A stretch of 64,000 nt of DNA from Streptomyces sp. SLBN-31 (GCF_006715395.1 NZ_VFNC01000001.1:2418001-2482000); one strand, 5' to 3'. Counted from the stretch's first letter, positions 7,719-16,067 are shown. Made by a program: numbers and translations. The notes: generated by a model not told the origin, from the sequence alone.

Positions 7719-9794
7719 ATGTCTCACCTCCGCGCACCGGCCGCACGCGCAGACCGCCGCGAGGGCGGACGGCACGGACGACCGGTCGCCCGCACAGCGC
7801 CCTCGCTGCCCGAAACCCACATACGGCCCCAGCTGCTCCGGCTCGCCGTGCTGCCGCCCGTCGCGGTCGCCCTGAGCGCCAGCGCGGCCGTCCTGTTCAC
7901 GGTCCGCTCCACCGGAGCCCGCCCCGGCCTCACCCTGTGGGGCGTCCTCGCCGGCGCCGTCTCCGTCACGCTGGCGGGCATCGTGATCGCCGCGGTCGCC
8001 GCAGACCGGGCCGCCAGGTCAGTGAGCGACCGCATCGGCGTCCTGCGCCGCAGCACCGCCCGCGGCGAAGCCGACCTGCGCGCCCTCGTCGAGGCGCTGC
8101 GCCGCGGCGACGCCCCGCCCCAGAGCAAGCCCCGCGGCGCGCCCGCTGACGACGCCGAGGATTTCGAGCTGCTCGCCGCCGACCTCGCCCGCGCGCACGA
8201 CGGCGCCGTCACCGCCGTCGTGCAGGCCGCCCAGCTCTCCAGCCAGGCCGGCAGCGAGCAGAAGCTCGAGGTCTTCGTGAACCTCGCCCGGCGGCTGCAG
8301 TCCCTGGTGCACCGGGAGATCTCGATCCTCGACGAGCTGGAGAACGAGATCGAGGACCCGGACCTGCTCAAGGGCCTCTTCCACGTAGACCACCTCGCCA
8401 CCCGGATCCGACGGCACGCGGAGAACCTCGCCGTCCTCGGCGGCGCGGTCTCCCGCCGCCAGTGGAGCCACCCCGTCCCCATGACCGAGGTGCTGCGCTC
8501 CGCCATCGCCGAGGTCGAGCAGTACTCCCGGGTCAAGCTGGTGCCGCCGATCGACGGCACCCTGCGCGGCCACGCCGTCGCCGACGTCATCCACCTGCTG
8601 GCCGAACTCGTCGAGAACGCCTCGGTGTTCTCCGCCCCGCACACCCAGGTCCTGCTCCGCGCCACCCTCGTCACCTCCGGCCTCGCCGTCGAGGTCGAGG
8701 ACCGGGGCCTCGGTATGCCCGTCGCCGAGCAGAAGAAGATGAACGCGCTGCTGGCCGACCCCGACCAGGTCAACGTCGCGAGCCTGCTCGCCGACGGCCG
8801 GATCGGACTGTTCGTGGTCTCGCAGCTGGCGCGTCGGCACGGCATCAACGTCCGGCTGCAGACCAACATCTACGGCGGCGTTCAGGCCGTACTCGTCGTA
8901 CCGCAGGGGCTGCTGGGGCCGACGCCCGGCCTGCCCGGGGGCGTGGCGCAGCCGCAGGGCGGCACCGGCGGTACGGCAGCGGTCGTACCGCCCCAACTCC
9001 CTCAGCCGCAGCCGCAGTCACCGCCCCGGACCGGAGCCGACGTCACCACCGGGCGCCGGTCCGCGCCTCCTGCTTCCCCATCGCGTCACGGTGGGCAGTG
9101 GGACGCCGACGGCACCCGCTCGCCCCTCCACAACGGCAACGTGTCGCACGGAGCCACGGCAGGCGGCGGTCCCGCGCCCCTGCCGGTGCGCGGCTCCCAC
9201 GAGGAGCGGCCCAACCCGGCGGAGGCGGTGCCCGGTATCCGGCCCGACGACCGGCACCTCGTCGCGGACCACGTGACCGCGCCGCCCACGGCCCGCGGCG
9301 GCACCGTCCGCGGCACCATGGGCAGGCCCCCGCAGCTGCCCCGCCGCCGCGCCCAGGAACACATCGCGCCCCAGCTGCGCGACGGTCCGGCACCCCGCCA
9401 GGACACCGACCACGTCGCCGGTCACGACCCCGGACTGATGGCCGCCTTCCAACGCGGCATCGGTCTCGCCGAGGCCCAGCAGCACCTGGAGTCGGAGCCC
9501 CTGGAGTCAGCGCACCCGGAGTCCGCCCACCTGCCGTCGGAACACATCGGGGCTGCGCACACAGGGGCGGACCACATGTCGTCACCGCACATGGAGCGTC
9601 CGCACCGGTTCCCCACCGAACGCCTGGACGCTTCCCGCACGGACGTCACCGCCACCACCCCGCCGCGCCCCATGGACGTCTCACCCATGGCCGTCTCACC
9701 CATGGACCCGGCCCACATAGCCCAGGCGCGCCCCGCCTCCGCGCGCGGCACCGACCACCCCACCCGGCACGACGGGAGCGCACCCGCCGGATGA
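7719..9794 (+). CDS. cvnA: Conservon CvnA: sensor-kinase-like membrane ATPase
   Basis: 691 residues. Two membrane segments (about 41-62 and 71-95) are followed by a HAMP-like linker and helical dimerisation region. A HATPase_c domain (about 270-395) has the N-box ELVENAS, G1-type EDRGLGMP and G2-type DGRIGLFVVSQLA motifs. There is no clear phospho-acceptor His box, as usual for CvnA. The tail beyond about 420 is Pro/Gly-rich and contains SAHPESAH-type and SPMDVSPMAVSPMD short repeats. In conservons it sits with CvnB, C and D in a membrane complex regulating a G protein. ATG 7719 has GAGGAAT upstream; the 3' end overlaps the longest possible CvnB frame. Confidence 0.92.
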   Translation: MSHLRAPAARADRREGGRHGRPVARTAPSLPETHIRPQLLRLAVLPPVAVALSASAAVLFTVRSTGARPGLTLWGVLAGAVSVTLAGIVIAAVAADRAARSVSDRIGVLRRSTARGEADLRALVEALRRGDAPPQSKPRGAPADDAEDFELLAADLARAHDGAVTAVVQAAQLSSQAGSEQKLEVFVNLARRLQSLVHREISILDELENEIEDPDLLKGLFHVDHLATRIRRHAENLAVLGGAVSRRQWSHPVPMTEVLRSAIAEVEQYSRVKLVPPIDGTLRGHAVADVIHLLAELVENASVFSAPHTQVLLRATLVTSGLAVEVEDRGLGMPVAEQKKMNALLADPDQVNVASLLADGRIGLFVVSQLARRHGINVRLQTNIYGGVQAVLVVPQGLLGPTPGLPGGVAQPQGGTGGTAAVVPPQLPQPQPQSPPRTGADVTTGRRSAPPASPSRHGGQWDADGTRSPLHNGNVSHGATAGGGPAPLPVRGSHEERPNPAEAVPGIRPDDRHLVADHVTAPPTARGGTVRGTMGRPPQLPRRRAQEHIAPQLRDGPAPRQDTDHVAGHDPGLMAAFQRGIGLAEAQQHLESEPLESAHPESAHLPSEHIGAAHTGADHMSSPHMERPHRFPTERLDASRTDVTATTPPRPMDVSPMAVSPMDPAHIAQARPASARGTDHPTRHDGSAPAG

Positions 9795-9862
9795 CCACCG
9801 CAGCCTCCACCCCCGCCCCCACCGCTCCCGCAGACCTTCGTACCCCAAGGAGTCGATCCACC

Positions 9863-10297
9863 ATGGCGAGCGATGCACCGACCGGCCATGCATCCGATCT
9901 CGACTGGCTGATGAGCGGCCTCGTGCAGCGCGTACCGCACACCACCAGCGCGGTACTCCTCTCCTGCGACGGGCTCGTGAAGTCGGTCCACGGCCTCGAC
10001 GCGGACAGCGCCGACCACATGGCGGCCCTGGCCTCCGGCCTGTACTCCCTCGGCCGCAGCGCCGGGATCCGCTTCGGCGACGGCGGAGAGGTCCGCCAGG
10101 TCGTCGTCGAACTCGACTCGACGCTGCTGTTCGTGACCACCGCGGGCTCCGGGACCTGTCTCGCCGTGCTCGCCGGCCGCGAGGCCGACGCGGCCGTGCT
10201 CGGCTACGAGATGGCCATGCTGGTCAAGAGCGTCCGCCCGTACCTGGCCACCGCACCCCGGCAGCACGCCGTCGAACCCACGGCGATGAGGCCTTGA
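9863..10297 (+). CDS. cvnB: Conservon CvnB: roadblock/LC7 domain protein
   Basis: 144 residues from MASDAPTGHASDLDWLMSGL. It is a single roadblock/LC7 domain, with the conserved VPHTTSAVLLSCDGL start and FVTTAGSGTCLAVLAG strand. The family regulates small GTPases, here CvnD. I prefer ATG 9863 because AAGGAG is 10 bases upstream and the conserved domain begins there; a longer alternative from ATG 9791 would overlap the cvnA stop as ATGA and add a low-complexity Thr/Pro-rich extension. The stop overlaps the cvnC start. Confidence 0.92.
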   Translation: MASDAPTGHASDLDWLMSGLVQRVPHTTSAVLLSCDGLVKSVHGLDADSADHMAALASGLYSLGRSAGIRFGDGGEVRQVVVELDSTLLFVTTAGSGTCLAVLAGREADAAVLGYEMAMLVKSVRPYLATAPRQHAVEPTAMRP

Positions 10298-10671
10298 ACG
10301 TGGCGGCGGCGGGCGACGGGCCCTGGCTCGACGACGCGGCCGGCCGGCTGGTGCGCCCCTTCACGGTGAGCAACGGCCGCACCCGGCCGACCATCTCCCT
10401 CGACCTCCTGTCGCACGTGATGGCCACCGGCGCCACGCCTCTCGGCTATCTCGGCCCCGAGCACCAGCAGGCCATCGACCTGTGCCGGGCACCCGTCTCG
10501 GTCGCCGAGCTGGCCGCCCACCTCAAGCTGCCGGCGGTGGTCACCAAGGTGCTGCTGTCGGACCTCGTCGACTGCGGGGCGCTGACCACCAAGCCCCCCG
10601 AGTTCCACCACGCCCCGACCGACCGGGCCCTACTGGAGGCAGTGCTCGATGGACTACGACGACAGCTCTGA
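10294..10671 (+). CDS. cvnC: Conservon CvnC: DUF742 protein
   Basis: 125 residues of the DUF742 family, a winged-helix-like fold conserved in conservons and next to MglA-type GTPases. It shows the typical GRLVRPFTVSNGRTRP entry, LEHxQAIDLC-like central part (GPEHQQAIDLCRAPVSVAELAAHL) and the VKVLLSDLVDCGAL helix. TTG 10294 overlaps the cvnB stop in TTGA; a GTG at 10300 is the alternative. It overlaps cvnD by 23 bp, so the four genes are translationally coupled. Confidence 0.92.
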   Translation: MNVAAAGDGPWLDDAAGRLVRPFTVSNGRTRPTISLDLLSHVMATGATPLGYLGPEHQQAIDLCRAPVSVAELAAHLKLPAVVTKVLLSDLVDCGALTTKPPEFHHAPTDRALLEAVLDGLRRQL

Positions 10672-11248
10672 CCCCTTCCCGACCGCACTGAAGATCCTGG
10701 TCGCGGGAGGGTTTGGAGTCGGCAAGACGACCTTCGTGGGCGCGGTGAGCGAGATCGCGCCGCTGAGCACGGAGGAGCTGCTCACCACGGTCAGCGCCGC
10801 GACCGACCGTCTCGACGGGATCGAGAACAAGGTCGAGACGACGGTGGCCATGGACTTCGGCCGCATCACCCTCGATCCGGAGCATGTGCTCTATCTGTTC
10901 GGCACACCCGGGCAGGAGCGGTTCTGGTTCATGTGGGACGAACTCTCCGAAGGGGCGCTCGGCGCGGTCATCCTGGCCGACACCCGCCGCCTGGAGGAGT
11001 GCTTCGCCGCGGTCGACTTCTTCGAGCAGCGCGGCCTCGGCTTCATCGTCGCCATCAACGAGTTCGACGGCTCCTACCGCTACGACCCCGAAGAGGTCCG
11101 AGCCGCCATCGACCTGCCCCCGGAGATCCCCGTCGTGCGCTGCGACGCCCGCATCTCCAGTTCGGGCGTGCAGACCCTGCTCACCCTCGTCCGCCACCTC
11201 ATAGCACACGCCCCGGCCCACGCGCCGAGCCACGGCGCCCCCATGTGA
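10649..11248 (+). CDS. cvnD: Conservon CvnD: Ras/MglA-like small GTPase
   Basis: 199 residues. The Walker A P-loop is GGFGVGKTT at 20-28, the G3 motif GTPGQERF begins at 85, and the G4 position reads NEFD (137-140) instead of canonical NKxD, which is usual for CvnD. In S. coelicolor conservons CvnA-D form a membrane-associated complex resembling eukaryotic G-protein systems and affect development and secondary metabolism. ATG 10649 lies inside cvnC. The GAF-domain gene follows 61 bp downstream and is probably the fifth member of the operon. Confidence 0.94.
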   Translation: MDYDDSSDPFPTALKILVAGGFGVGKTTFVGAVSEIAPLSTEELLTTVSAATDRLDGIENKVETTVAMDFGRITLDPEHVLYLFGTPGQERFWFMWDELSEGALGAVILADTRRLEECFAAVDFFEQRGLGFIVAINEFDGSYRYDPEEVRAAIDLPPEIPVVRCDARISSSGVQTLLTLVRHLIAHAPAHAPSHGAPM

Positions 11249-11309
11249 GTCCCGAACACCCGCCATGGAGCCCCTACATGACCTGCGTCCCCAGTGACGG
11301 AGCCCGCCC

Positions 11310-11894
11310 ATGAGGTACGACCCGTCGCGTCCCGCCGGTCGACTGCTGCTCACCCCGGAGGACAAGGAGGCCCCCGCCCGCACCCGGCGCCTGTGCCAAC
11401 TCGGCCTGAACGAACGCCCGGACCCCGCTCTCGACGCCTACGCCGGCCGCCTCGCCGAGGTGACCGGGGCGCCGTACGCAATGGTCAACTTCATCGACGA
11501 GAACCGGCAGTTCTTCGCGGGCCTGCACGTGCCGGAGGTACCGCCGGCCGTCGTCGTCAGGGCCGACGGCAGCGCACCGGTGCTCGGCCGTGAACTCACC
11601 CGCGACCACGGCTTCTGCCCCCATGTGGTGGTCCGGCGCAAGGCGCTGGTGCTGGAGGACGTGCGCGACTACCCGCGGTTCGCGGGCAACGCGATCGTCG
11701 ACGAGTTCGGCATCCGCTCCTATCTGGGCGCACCACTCGTCGACGGTACGGGCATGGTGCTCGGCACGGTGTGCGTGGCCGACGTGGAGCCGCGGCCGTG
11801 GGGCAGGCCCGGCCTGGAGAGCATCAAGGCATCGGCGGCGGAACTGGTGGCGCGGCTGGAGCGGCGCGAGGCGGACGGGCTTCCGCTGCTGTGA
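11310..11894 (+). CDS. GAF-domain protein, probable fifth conservon gene
   Basis: 194 residues forming essentially one GAF domain, with MVNFIDENRQFFAGL, a RDHGFCPHVVVRRKALVLEDV core and SYLGAPLVDGTGMVLGTVCVAD. It has no output domain, so it would act as a separate ligand- or redox-sensing subunit. Some conservons carry a P450 as extra gene; here a GAF protein occupies that position and an atypical P450 lies 36 kb away. The gene starts ATG 11310; the ribosome binding site is weak, suggesting coupling to cvnD. Confidence 0.85.
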   Translation: MRYDPSRPAGRLLLTPEDKEAPARTRRLCQLGLNERPDPALDAYAGRLAEVTGAPYAMVNFIDENRQFFAGLHVPEVPPAVVVRADGSAPVLGRELTRDHGFCPHVVVRRKALVLEDVRDYPRFAGNAIVDEFGIRSYLGAPLVDGTGMVLGTVCVADVEPRPWGRPGLESIKASAAELVARLERREADGLPLL

Positions 11895-11914
11895 CCGGGG
11901 GACCGGCCGCCTCA

Positions 11915-11928
11915 CTAGCCGACCGGTC
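11915..11928. promoter_or_regulatory. Operator-like dyad upstream of the TetR gene at 11952
   Basis: CTAGCCGACCGGTC, centred on the palindrome GACCGGTC, lies 24 bp before the TetR start. Its exact reverse complement occurs at 16045-16058 upstream of an SDR gene. Autoregulation by the TetR protein is inferred. Confidence 0.65.
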
Positions 11929-11951
11929 TAATACGTCCGTACACTGTCCGC

Positions 11952-12551
11952 ATGGGACGCACCAGCGACGCCAAGCAGAAGATCCTCGGTGCCGCACGCT
12001 CGCTGATCGAGGGGCGCGGCTACTCCGCCCTGGGCGTGGCCGAGATCTGCAAGGCCGCCGGGGTGCCGAAGGGGAGTTTTTACTACTTCTTCGAGTCCAA
12101 GGAGGCGCTCGCGCTCGCCGTCGTCGACGAGCACTGGGCGGCCCAGAAGCGCGACTGGACACGCGCCCTGGGCGGCGACGAGGAGCCGCTGCGGCGGCTG
12201 CGGCGGCTGTTCGAGGAGACGGAGGCCGGACAGCGCGCCGTCCAGGAGGGCTGCGGCACCGTCTCGGGCTGCCTGTTCGGCAACCTCACCCTGGAGCTGA
12301 GCAACCAGACCGAGGCCGTCCGCGAGCGGTTGCAGGAGATCTTCGAAGCGCAGATCGACATGGTCGAGGCGGTGATCACCGAGGCTCGTGAGCGCGGTGA
12401 GACCACCGCCACCGACACCCGCGCGGCCGCGCGCGCGGTGGTGGCCCAGCTCGAGGGCCAGGTGATGTTCGCCAAGCTCTACAACGACACCGGCCGACTG
12501 AGCCCCCTGTGGGACAACTGCCGGGCGCTGCTCGGCGCCCCCGCGGCCTGA
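11952..12551 (+). CDS. TetR/AcrR-family transcriptional regulator
   Basis: 199 residues with an N-terminal TetR HTH (about 8-55; core VAEICKAAGVPKGSFYYFFESKEAL) and a C-terminal domain containing GCLFGNLTLELS, typical of the group controlling SDR or flavin-oxidoreductase detoxification genes. A dyad immediately upstream recurs in reverse orientation before the SDR/NTF2 operon at 16089, making that operon the best target candidate. The last 18 codons with the stop are duplicated 185 bp downstream (12675-12742). ATG 11952 was chosen for domain fit; no strong ribosome binding site is seen. Confidence 0.9.
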   Translation: MGRTSDAKQKILGAARSLIEGRGYSALGVAEICKAAGVPKGSFYYFFESKEALALAVVDEHWAAQKRDWTRALGGDEEPLRRLRRLFEETEAGQRAVQEGCGTVSGCLFGNLTLELSNQTEAVRERLQEIFEAQIDMVEAVITEARERGETTATDTRAAARAVVAQLEGQVMFAKLYNDTGRLSPLWDNCRALLGAPAA

Positions 12552-12742
12552 CCGCCGGGGGCCAGCCGGCACAGGGCCGAGCCGATGGATTCAGGGCCGA
12601 GCTGACGGGTTCCAGCGGCGTCGCGACGCCCCGGCACGCTTGCCCGCTGCCCGCTGCCCGCTGCCCGCTGCCCGCCGGCCGACTGCGCCCCCTGTGGGAC
12701 AACTGCCGGGCCCTGCTCGGCGCCCCCGCGGCCTGACCGCCG
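12490..12742. repeat. 68-bp direct repeat: duplicated 3' end of the TetR gene
   Basis: 12490-12557 and 12675-12742 are identical except for two substitutions over 68 bp. The first copy is the 3' end of the TetR gene with its stop and five bases beyond; the second is an isolated tail that would encode RLRPLWDNCRALLGAPAA-stop. Between them, at 12641-12675, the 7-mer TGCCCGC is repeated five times in tandem. No gene is present from 12552 to 12788. Confidence 0.95.
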
Positions 12743-12788
12743 CTCGCGCCGGACGCCGCAGCCCGTTCCGCGCCGGCCATCACACGCC

Positions 12789-13394
12789 CTAGTAACCCCG
12801 CCAGACGTTGTCGAACGCCGCGTCCTCGATCTGGCGCCGTTGCCGTACGGCCTCCAGTTCCATCACCGCGTTTCCGACGGCGGCCAGCACGGTCGTGGCC
12901 GTCTCGCCCGCCAACTCCTCCGGGATCTCGGGCGGTTCGGCACCGATACCGGCCGCGGCGGCGAGCGCGCCGAGGACGGGCTCACCCGCCGCCCGGCGCT
13001 CCTCGGCCGCGCGCCGGGCCGCCGAGTCGACCAGCACCGACCGCCCGGTCCGCAGCGGAATGCGGCGGCCCCGCGGCCGGGCCGTCAGCCCGACGCGCTC
13101 CAGGTCGTCGACGTAGGCCGCGGACAGCCCGCGGCCCCGGCGCCACAGCCAGTCCTCGACCGACTCGTACGGTTCCTGCCGTACGAGAGCCGCGGCGGCC
13201 TCGTCCAACAGCCGGTCGCCCGTGGGGGACTGGGCGCTGGGCAGGATGCGGTCGCCGTCCAGGACGAGGGCCTTCGCCTCGACGAGGTCGAACACCTCGG
13301 CCGCCGCGAGCGCGAGCGACAGGTCGCCCTGTTCCAGCGGCTTGTCGGCCGCCGCGTCCAGGGCGACGATCGCGAGGTCCCGTGCGGTGGTCAT
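12789..13394 (-). CDS. GPP34 (GOLPH3-like) family protein
   Basis: 201 residues starting MTTARDLAIVALD. The family shares the GOLPH3/Vps74 fold that binds phosphoinositides in eukaryotes; actinobacterial members are common and their function is unknown. Visible features are DLSLALAAAEVFDLVEAKAL, the RLLDEAAAALV helix and the repeated Arg/Ala-rich helix AARRAAEERRAAGEPVLGALAAAAG. I chose ATG 13394 over GTG 13406 because GGAG precedes it. It is 13 bp downstream of the MFS gene on the same strand and may be its operon partner. Confidence 0.87.
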   Translation of the reverse strand: MTTARDLAIVALDAAADKPLEQGDLSLALAAAEVFDLVEAKALVLDGDRILPSAQSPTGDRLLDEAAAALVRQEPYESVEDWLWRRGRGLSAAYVDDLERVGLTARPRGRRIPLRTGRSVLVDSAARRAAEERRAAGEPVLGALAAAAGIGAEPPEIPEELAGETATTVLAAVGNAVMELEAVRQRRQIEDAAFDNVWRGY

Positions 13395-13407
13395 GTGCGG
13401 CTCCACG

Positions 13408-14634
13408 TCAGTCGGCCGAGTGCGGGGCGAGCGCGCCCGCTTCCTCGTTCGATTGTCGCCGCCCCGCCGGTTCCGTGCGTCGCGTTACGACCATGTGGTG
13501 CGGGAAACCGACGCGCAGCACGGCGGCGGCCGCGGCCGCGGCGAGGACGACCAGGGCGGCCAGGAGCAGCGTCTGCCGGTATCCGTGGTGCAGCAGCGGC
13601 GCCACCGCCAGGGGGCCGAGGATCTGGCCGACGGAGTACCCGGCGGTCAGCAGGGCGACCGAGCGCGGGAAGCGCAGGTGGGCCCCGGTGGCGAGGGCGA
13701 GCGTGCTGACGCCGATGAACGTGGCGCCGAACAGCACCGCCGAGCCGTAGGCGGCGGCCGTACCGCCGGCCAGGGCGGGCAGGGCGATCCCGGCCGCCTG
13801 CACCACCAGGGCCGTGGCCAGCAGCCCGGGACGGGACCAGCGGCGCCCCAGCCGCGCCCACAGCGCCGAGGACGGTACGGCGGCCAGCCCCACGAGCACC
13901 CAGGCGCCGCTGCCGACCGGGCCGGGGGCCTCCTGCCCGATCGCCGCGACCAGGAAGGTCCCGGCGACGATGTACCCGACGCCCTCCAGGGTGTAGCTGA
14001 CGAACAGCGCGCCGAACCAACGGTGCGTACGGGGCCGCGCGCCGCCCTCGGCCCCCCGGGCGGCGGGCGCCGCCTCCGGCCGCAGGTTCCAGCAGGCGGC
14101 GGTGAGCAGCGCGGTGAGGGCGGCCGCCGCCCACCAGGCCGTACGCCAGTCGCCGAAGGACCGCAGGACCAGGACCAGGACCAGCAGGCCGGACAGGGCG
14201 ATTCCGCCGCCCACGCCGCCGAACGCCCAGCCGGACAGGTGCGGCGGACGGTCGCGCAGGTGGTGCAGGAGGGATCCGGCCGCGACGACGAACACCAGGG
14301 CGCTTGCCGCCCCTGCCGCCAGCCGCAGCAGCGCCCAGACGGCCGTGCTGTGGGTGAGCGGCATCGTCGCGAGCGTCCCGGTCAGCAGCAGCAGCGACCC
14401 GCGCAGCACGGCGGGCGAGCGGGTCAGGGCGGGGGCCAGGATGCCCGCGAGCGCCCCGAGCAGGTAGCCGACGTAGTTGGCGGTGGCCAGGTTCGCTCCG
14501 GATGCCGCGGACAGGCCCGCCCCGGTGTGCATCAGGGGCAGGATCGGGGTGTAGACGAAGCGGCCGACCCCCATGCCCGCCGCGAGTGCGGCGGCGGCCC
14601 GGGCGACATGGGCCCAGGGGGAGGAGTCCCTCAT
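13408..14634 (-). CDS. YbfB/YjiJ-type MFS transporter
   Basis: 408 residues and about 12 membrane segments, with an intervening cytoplasmic loop near residues 190-210 (RPEAAPAARGAEGGARPRTH). It starts MRDSSPWAHVARAAAALAAGMGVGRFVYTPILPLM, a signature of YbfB/YjiJ transporters (F-x-Y-T-P-x-L-P). It is probably a drug or metabolite exporter at the cytoplasmic membrane; the substrate is unknown. The start overlaps the stop of the upstream isomerase-like gene by 4 bp (ATGA), so translation is coupled. Divergent from LysR 15031, its likely regulator. Confidence 0.88.
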   Translation of the reverse strand: MRDSSPWAHVARAAAALAAGMGVGRFVYTPILPLMHTGAGLSAASGANLATANYVGYLLGALAGILAPALTRSPAVLRGSLLLLTGTLATMPLTHSTAVWALLRLAAGAASALVFVVAAGSLLHHLRDRPPHLSGWAFGGVGGGIALSGLLVLVLVLRSFGDWRTAWWAAAALTALLTAACWNLRPEAAPAARGAEGGARPRTHRWFGALFVSYTLEGVGYIVAGTFLVAAIGQEAPGPVGSGAWVLVGLAAVPSSALWARLGRRWSRPGLLATALVVQAAGIALPALAGGTAAAYGSAVLFGATFIGVSTLALATGAHLRFPRSVALLTAGYSVGQILGPLAVAPLLHHGYRQTLLLAALVVLAAAAAAAVLRVGFPHHMVVTRRTEPAGRRQSNEEAGALAPHSAD

Positions 14635-14918
14635 CGGCCCGGATCGTTCGGGTGGGACTCCAGCGGGGTGACCGTGACGGCCATCCACGGGCGCAGCGGC
14701 AGCGTGCCGAGCACCTTCTCGTGCAGCTCCGCCTCGTCGGTGGCCCGCCAGACGCCGATGCTGCGCAACTCGCCCACCGGACGCCAGAGCCGGGCCAGAT
14801 GGCCGGTGGCGGCCAGTTCCGCGGCGCGGACGGCCTCGGCGGCCCGCCGCCGGTCGACCTCGTCCTGACCGGTGCCCTCGGGGACGGTGGTGGTGATCTC
14901 GACCAGGAACTCTCGCAT
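14631..14918 (-). CDS. Muconolactone delta-isomerase-like protein
   Basis: 95 residues starting MREFLVEITTTVPEGT. The pattern (short strand, helix RRRAAEAVRAAELAATGHLARLW, strand LRSIGVWRATDEAELHEKVLGTLPLRPWMAVTVTPLESHP) matches the muconolactone isomerase family, decameric ferredoxin-like proteins. No other catechol-branch gene is nearby, so a role in beta-ketoadipate catabolism is doubtful and a YciI-like detoxification role is possible. First gene of a minus-strand unit with the MFS gene, divergent from a LysR gene. Confidence 0.82.
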   Translation of the reverse strand: MREFLVEITTTVPEGTGQDEVDRRRAAEAVRAAELAATGHLARLWRPVGELRSIGVWRATDEAELHEKVLGTLPLRPWMAVTVTPLESHPNDPGR

Positions 14919-15002
14919 GACGCACTCCGTTCGCGCTCGTCGGTGGGCCCATCGTGCGCCCGTCCCCGGCACGCCTTCCACGACCGGCTTCCTCGCTGCT
15001 GA

Positions 15003-15015
15003 TAGGCCCGGCCTA
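15003..15015. promoter_or_regulatory. LysR-type T-N11-A operator
   Basis: TAGGCC-C-GGCCTA is a perfect 13-base palindrome that also fits the T-N11-A LysR box. It sits between the divergent isomerase/MFS unit and the LysR gene, 15 bp before the LysR start. Confidence 0.75.
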
Positions 15016-15030
15016 CCAGCGCGCCGTAGC

Positions 15031-15960
15031 ATGGCGCGCGTGGAACTTCGCCAGCTGCGGTACTTCGTCGCGGTCGCCGAGGAACTGAACTTCGGCCGTG
15101 CCGCCGAGCGGCTGCTCATCGCAGGCCCCTCGCTCTCCCAGCAGATCAAGGCACTCGAACGCGACCTCGGAGTACGGCTCTTCGACCGGGACCGCCGCTC
15201 GGTCTCCCTCACGGCGGCCGGCGCCGACCTGCTGCCGCACACCCGTGCCCTGCTGGAGCGGGCGGACGACCTCGAGCGCCGGGCCGGCCGGCTGTCCGGT
15301 TCCCAGCCGGTACGGCTCGGATACGTCAACTGGCTGCCCGCCGACCTGGCTTCGCGCACGGCCTCGGTCGCCCAGGTCCGGGTCGACGCGTGGGTCGCCC
15401 CCTCCCACACCCAGGCCGCCCGGGTCTCCGACGGGAGCCTGGACCTCGCCGTGTGCTGGGTGCGCGAGGAGGACCTGAAGCGACTGGGTCTGCGGGCCCG
15501 GCTGATCGGCGCCGACCGGCTCTACGCCGTCGCCAAGGGCACCGACACCGGCGAGGTGGCCGCGGGGGAGACCGACGTCCTCATCGACGACGACATCACC
15601 TCATGGCAGTCCTGGAACGTCTACGCCGAGGAGCTCGCCCTCGGCGCCGGGGCCCGTCCGGTGCGCATCTCCGACGGAGCCGTCACCGGCCCCGCCTTCT
15701 TCGACCACGTCCGCCGCTGCACCCGTCCGGTCCTCAACTCCCCCAAGGGGCAGGGCGATCCGATCCCCTCCGACCTGGTCCGCCGCGAGATCGTCGCCCC
15801 GAAGGTGTACTGGACCTGGTCGCTCGTGTGGCGCGAGAAGGAGGACAGGCCTGCCGTCCTCGCCACCGTCGACGCCTTGTGCGAAGGCGTCGGCGACCTC
15901 GGGATCCATGCCCCGGACGCCTGGCTGCCCGCCGGCGATCCGTACGCGCTCCCGGGCTGA
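15031..15960 (+). CDS. LysR-family transcriptional regulator
   Basis: 309 residues. The N-terminal winged HTH is clear (VELRQLRYFVAVAEELNFGRAAERLLIAGPSLSQQIKALERDLG, about 4-48), followed by the substrate-binding domain. It starts at ATG 15031, where the domain begins. A perfect T-N11-A palindrome lies 15 bp upstream, between it and the divergent isomerase/MFS genes, supporting autoregulation and control of those genes. A hairpin follows the stop. Confidence 0.92.
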   Translation: MARVELRQLRYFVAVAEELNFGRAAERLLIAGPSLSQQIKALERDLGVRLFDRDRRSVSLTAAGADLLPHTRALLERADDLERRAGRLSGSQPVRLGYVNWLPADLASRTASVAQVRVDAWVAPSHTQAARVSDGSLDLAVCWVREEDLKRLGLRARLIGADRLYAVAKGTDTGEVAAGETDVLIDDDITSWQSWNVYAEELALGAGARPVRISDGAVTGPAFFDHVRRCTRPVLNSPKGQGDPIPSDLVRREIVAPKVYWTWSLVWREKEDRPAVLATVDALCEGVGDLGIHAPDAWLPAGDPYALPG

Positions 15961-15967
15961 CCTGCGC

Positions 15968-15986
15968 TGGGAGGATCAGCCTCCCA
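15968..15986 (+). terminator. Hairpin terminator after the LysR gene
   Basis: TGGGAGG and CCTCCCA form a perfect 7-bp stem with a 5-base loop, 7 bp after the LysR stop. Confidence 0.6.
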
Positions 15987-16044
15987 CGCGGTAGAGAACC
16001 GATCCTTCCGCCGCCCTGCGATCCGGCCTACCTTCCACATAGTC

Positions 16045-16067
16045 GACCGGTCGGCTAGTAACCGGTC
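16045..16067. promoter_or_regulatory. TetR-type operator upstream of the SDR gene
   Basis: GACCGGTCGGCTAG at 16045-16058 is the exact reverse complement of the motif upstream of the TetR gene at 11952. An additional half site, TAACCGGTC, follows at 16059-16067. The SDR start is 21 bp downstream, so bound repressor would block the promoter or early transcript. Confidence 0.65.

Noticed and set aside
12675..12742. Second copy of the TetR end as a separate gene
   Set aside because: No start codon or ribosome binding site in frame; it is a duplicated 3' end only.
14631..14918. Beta-ketoadipate pathway membership of the muconolactone isomerase-like gene
   Set aside because: No other catechol-branch genes are nearby; it is coupled to an MFS transporter instead.
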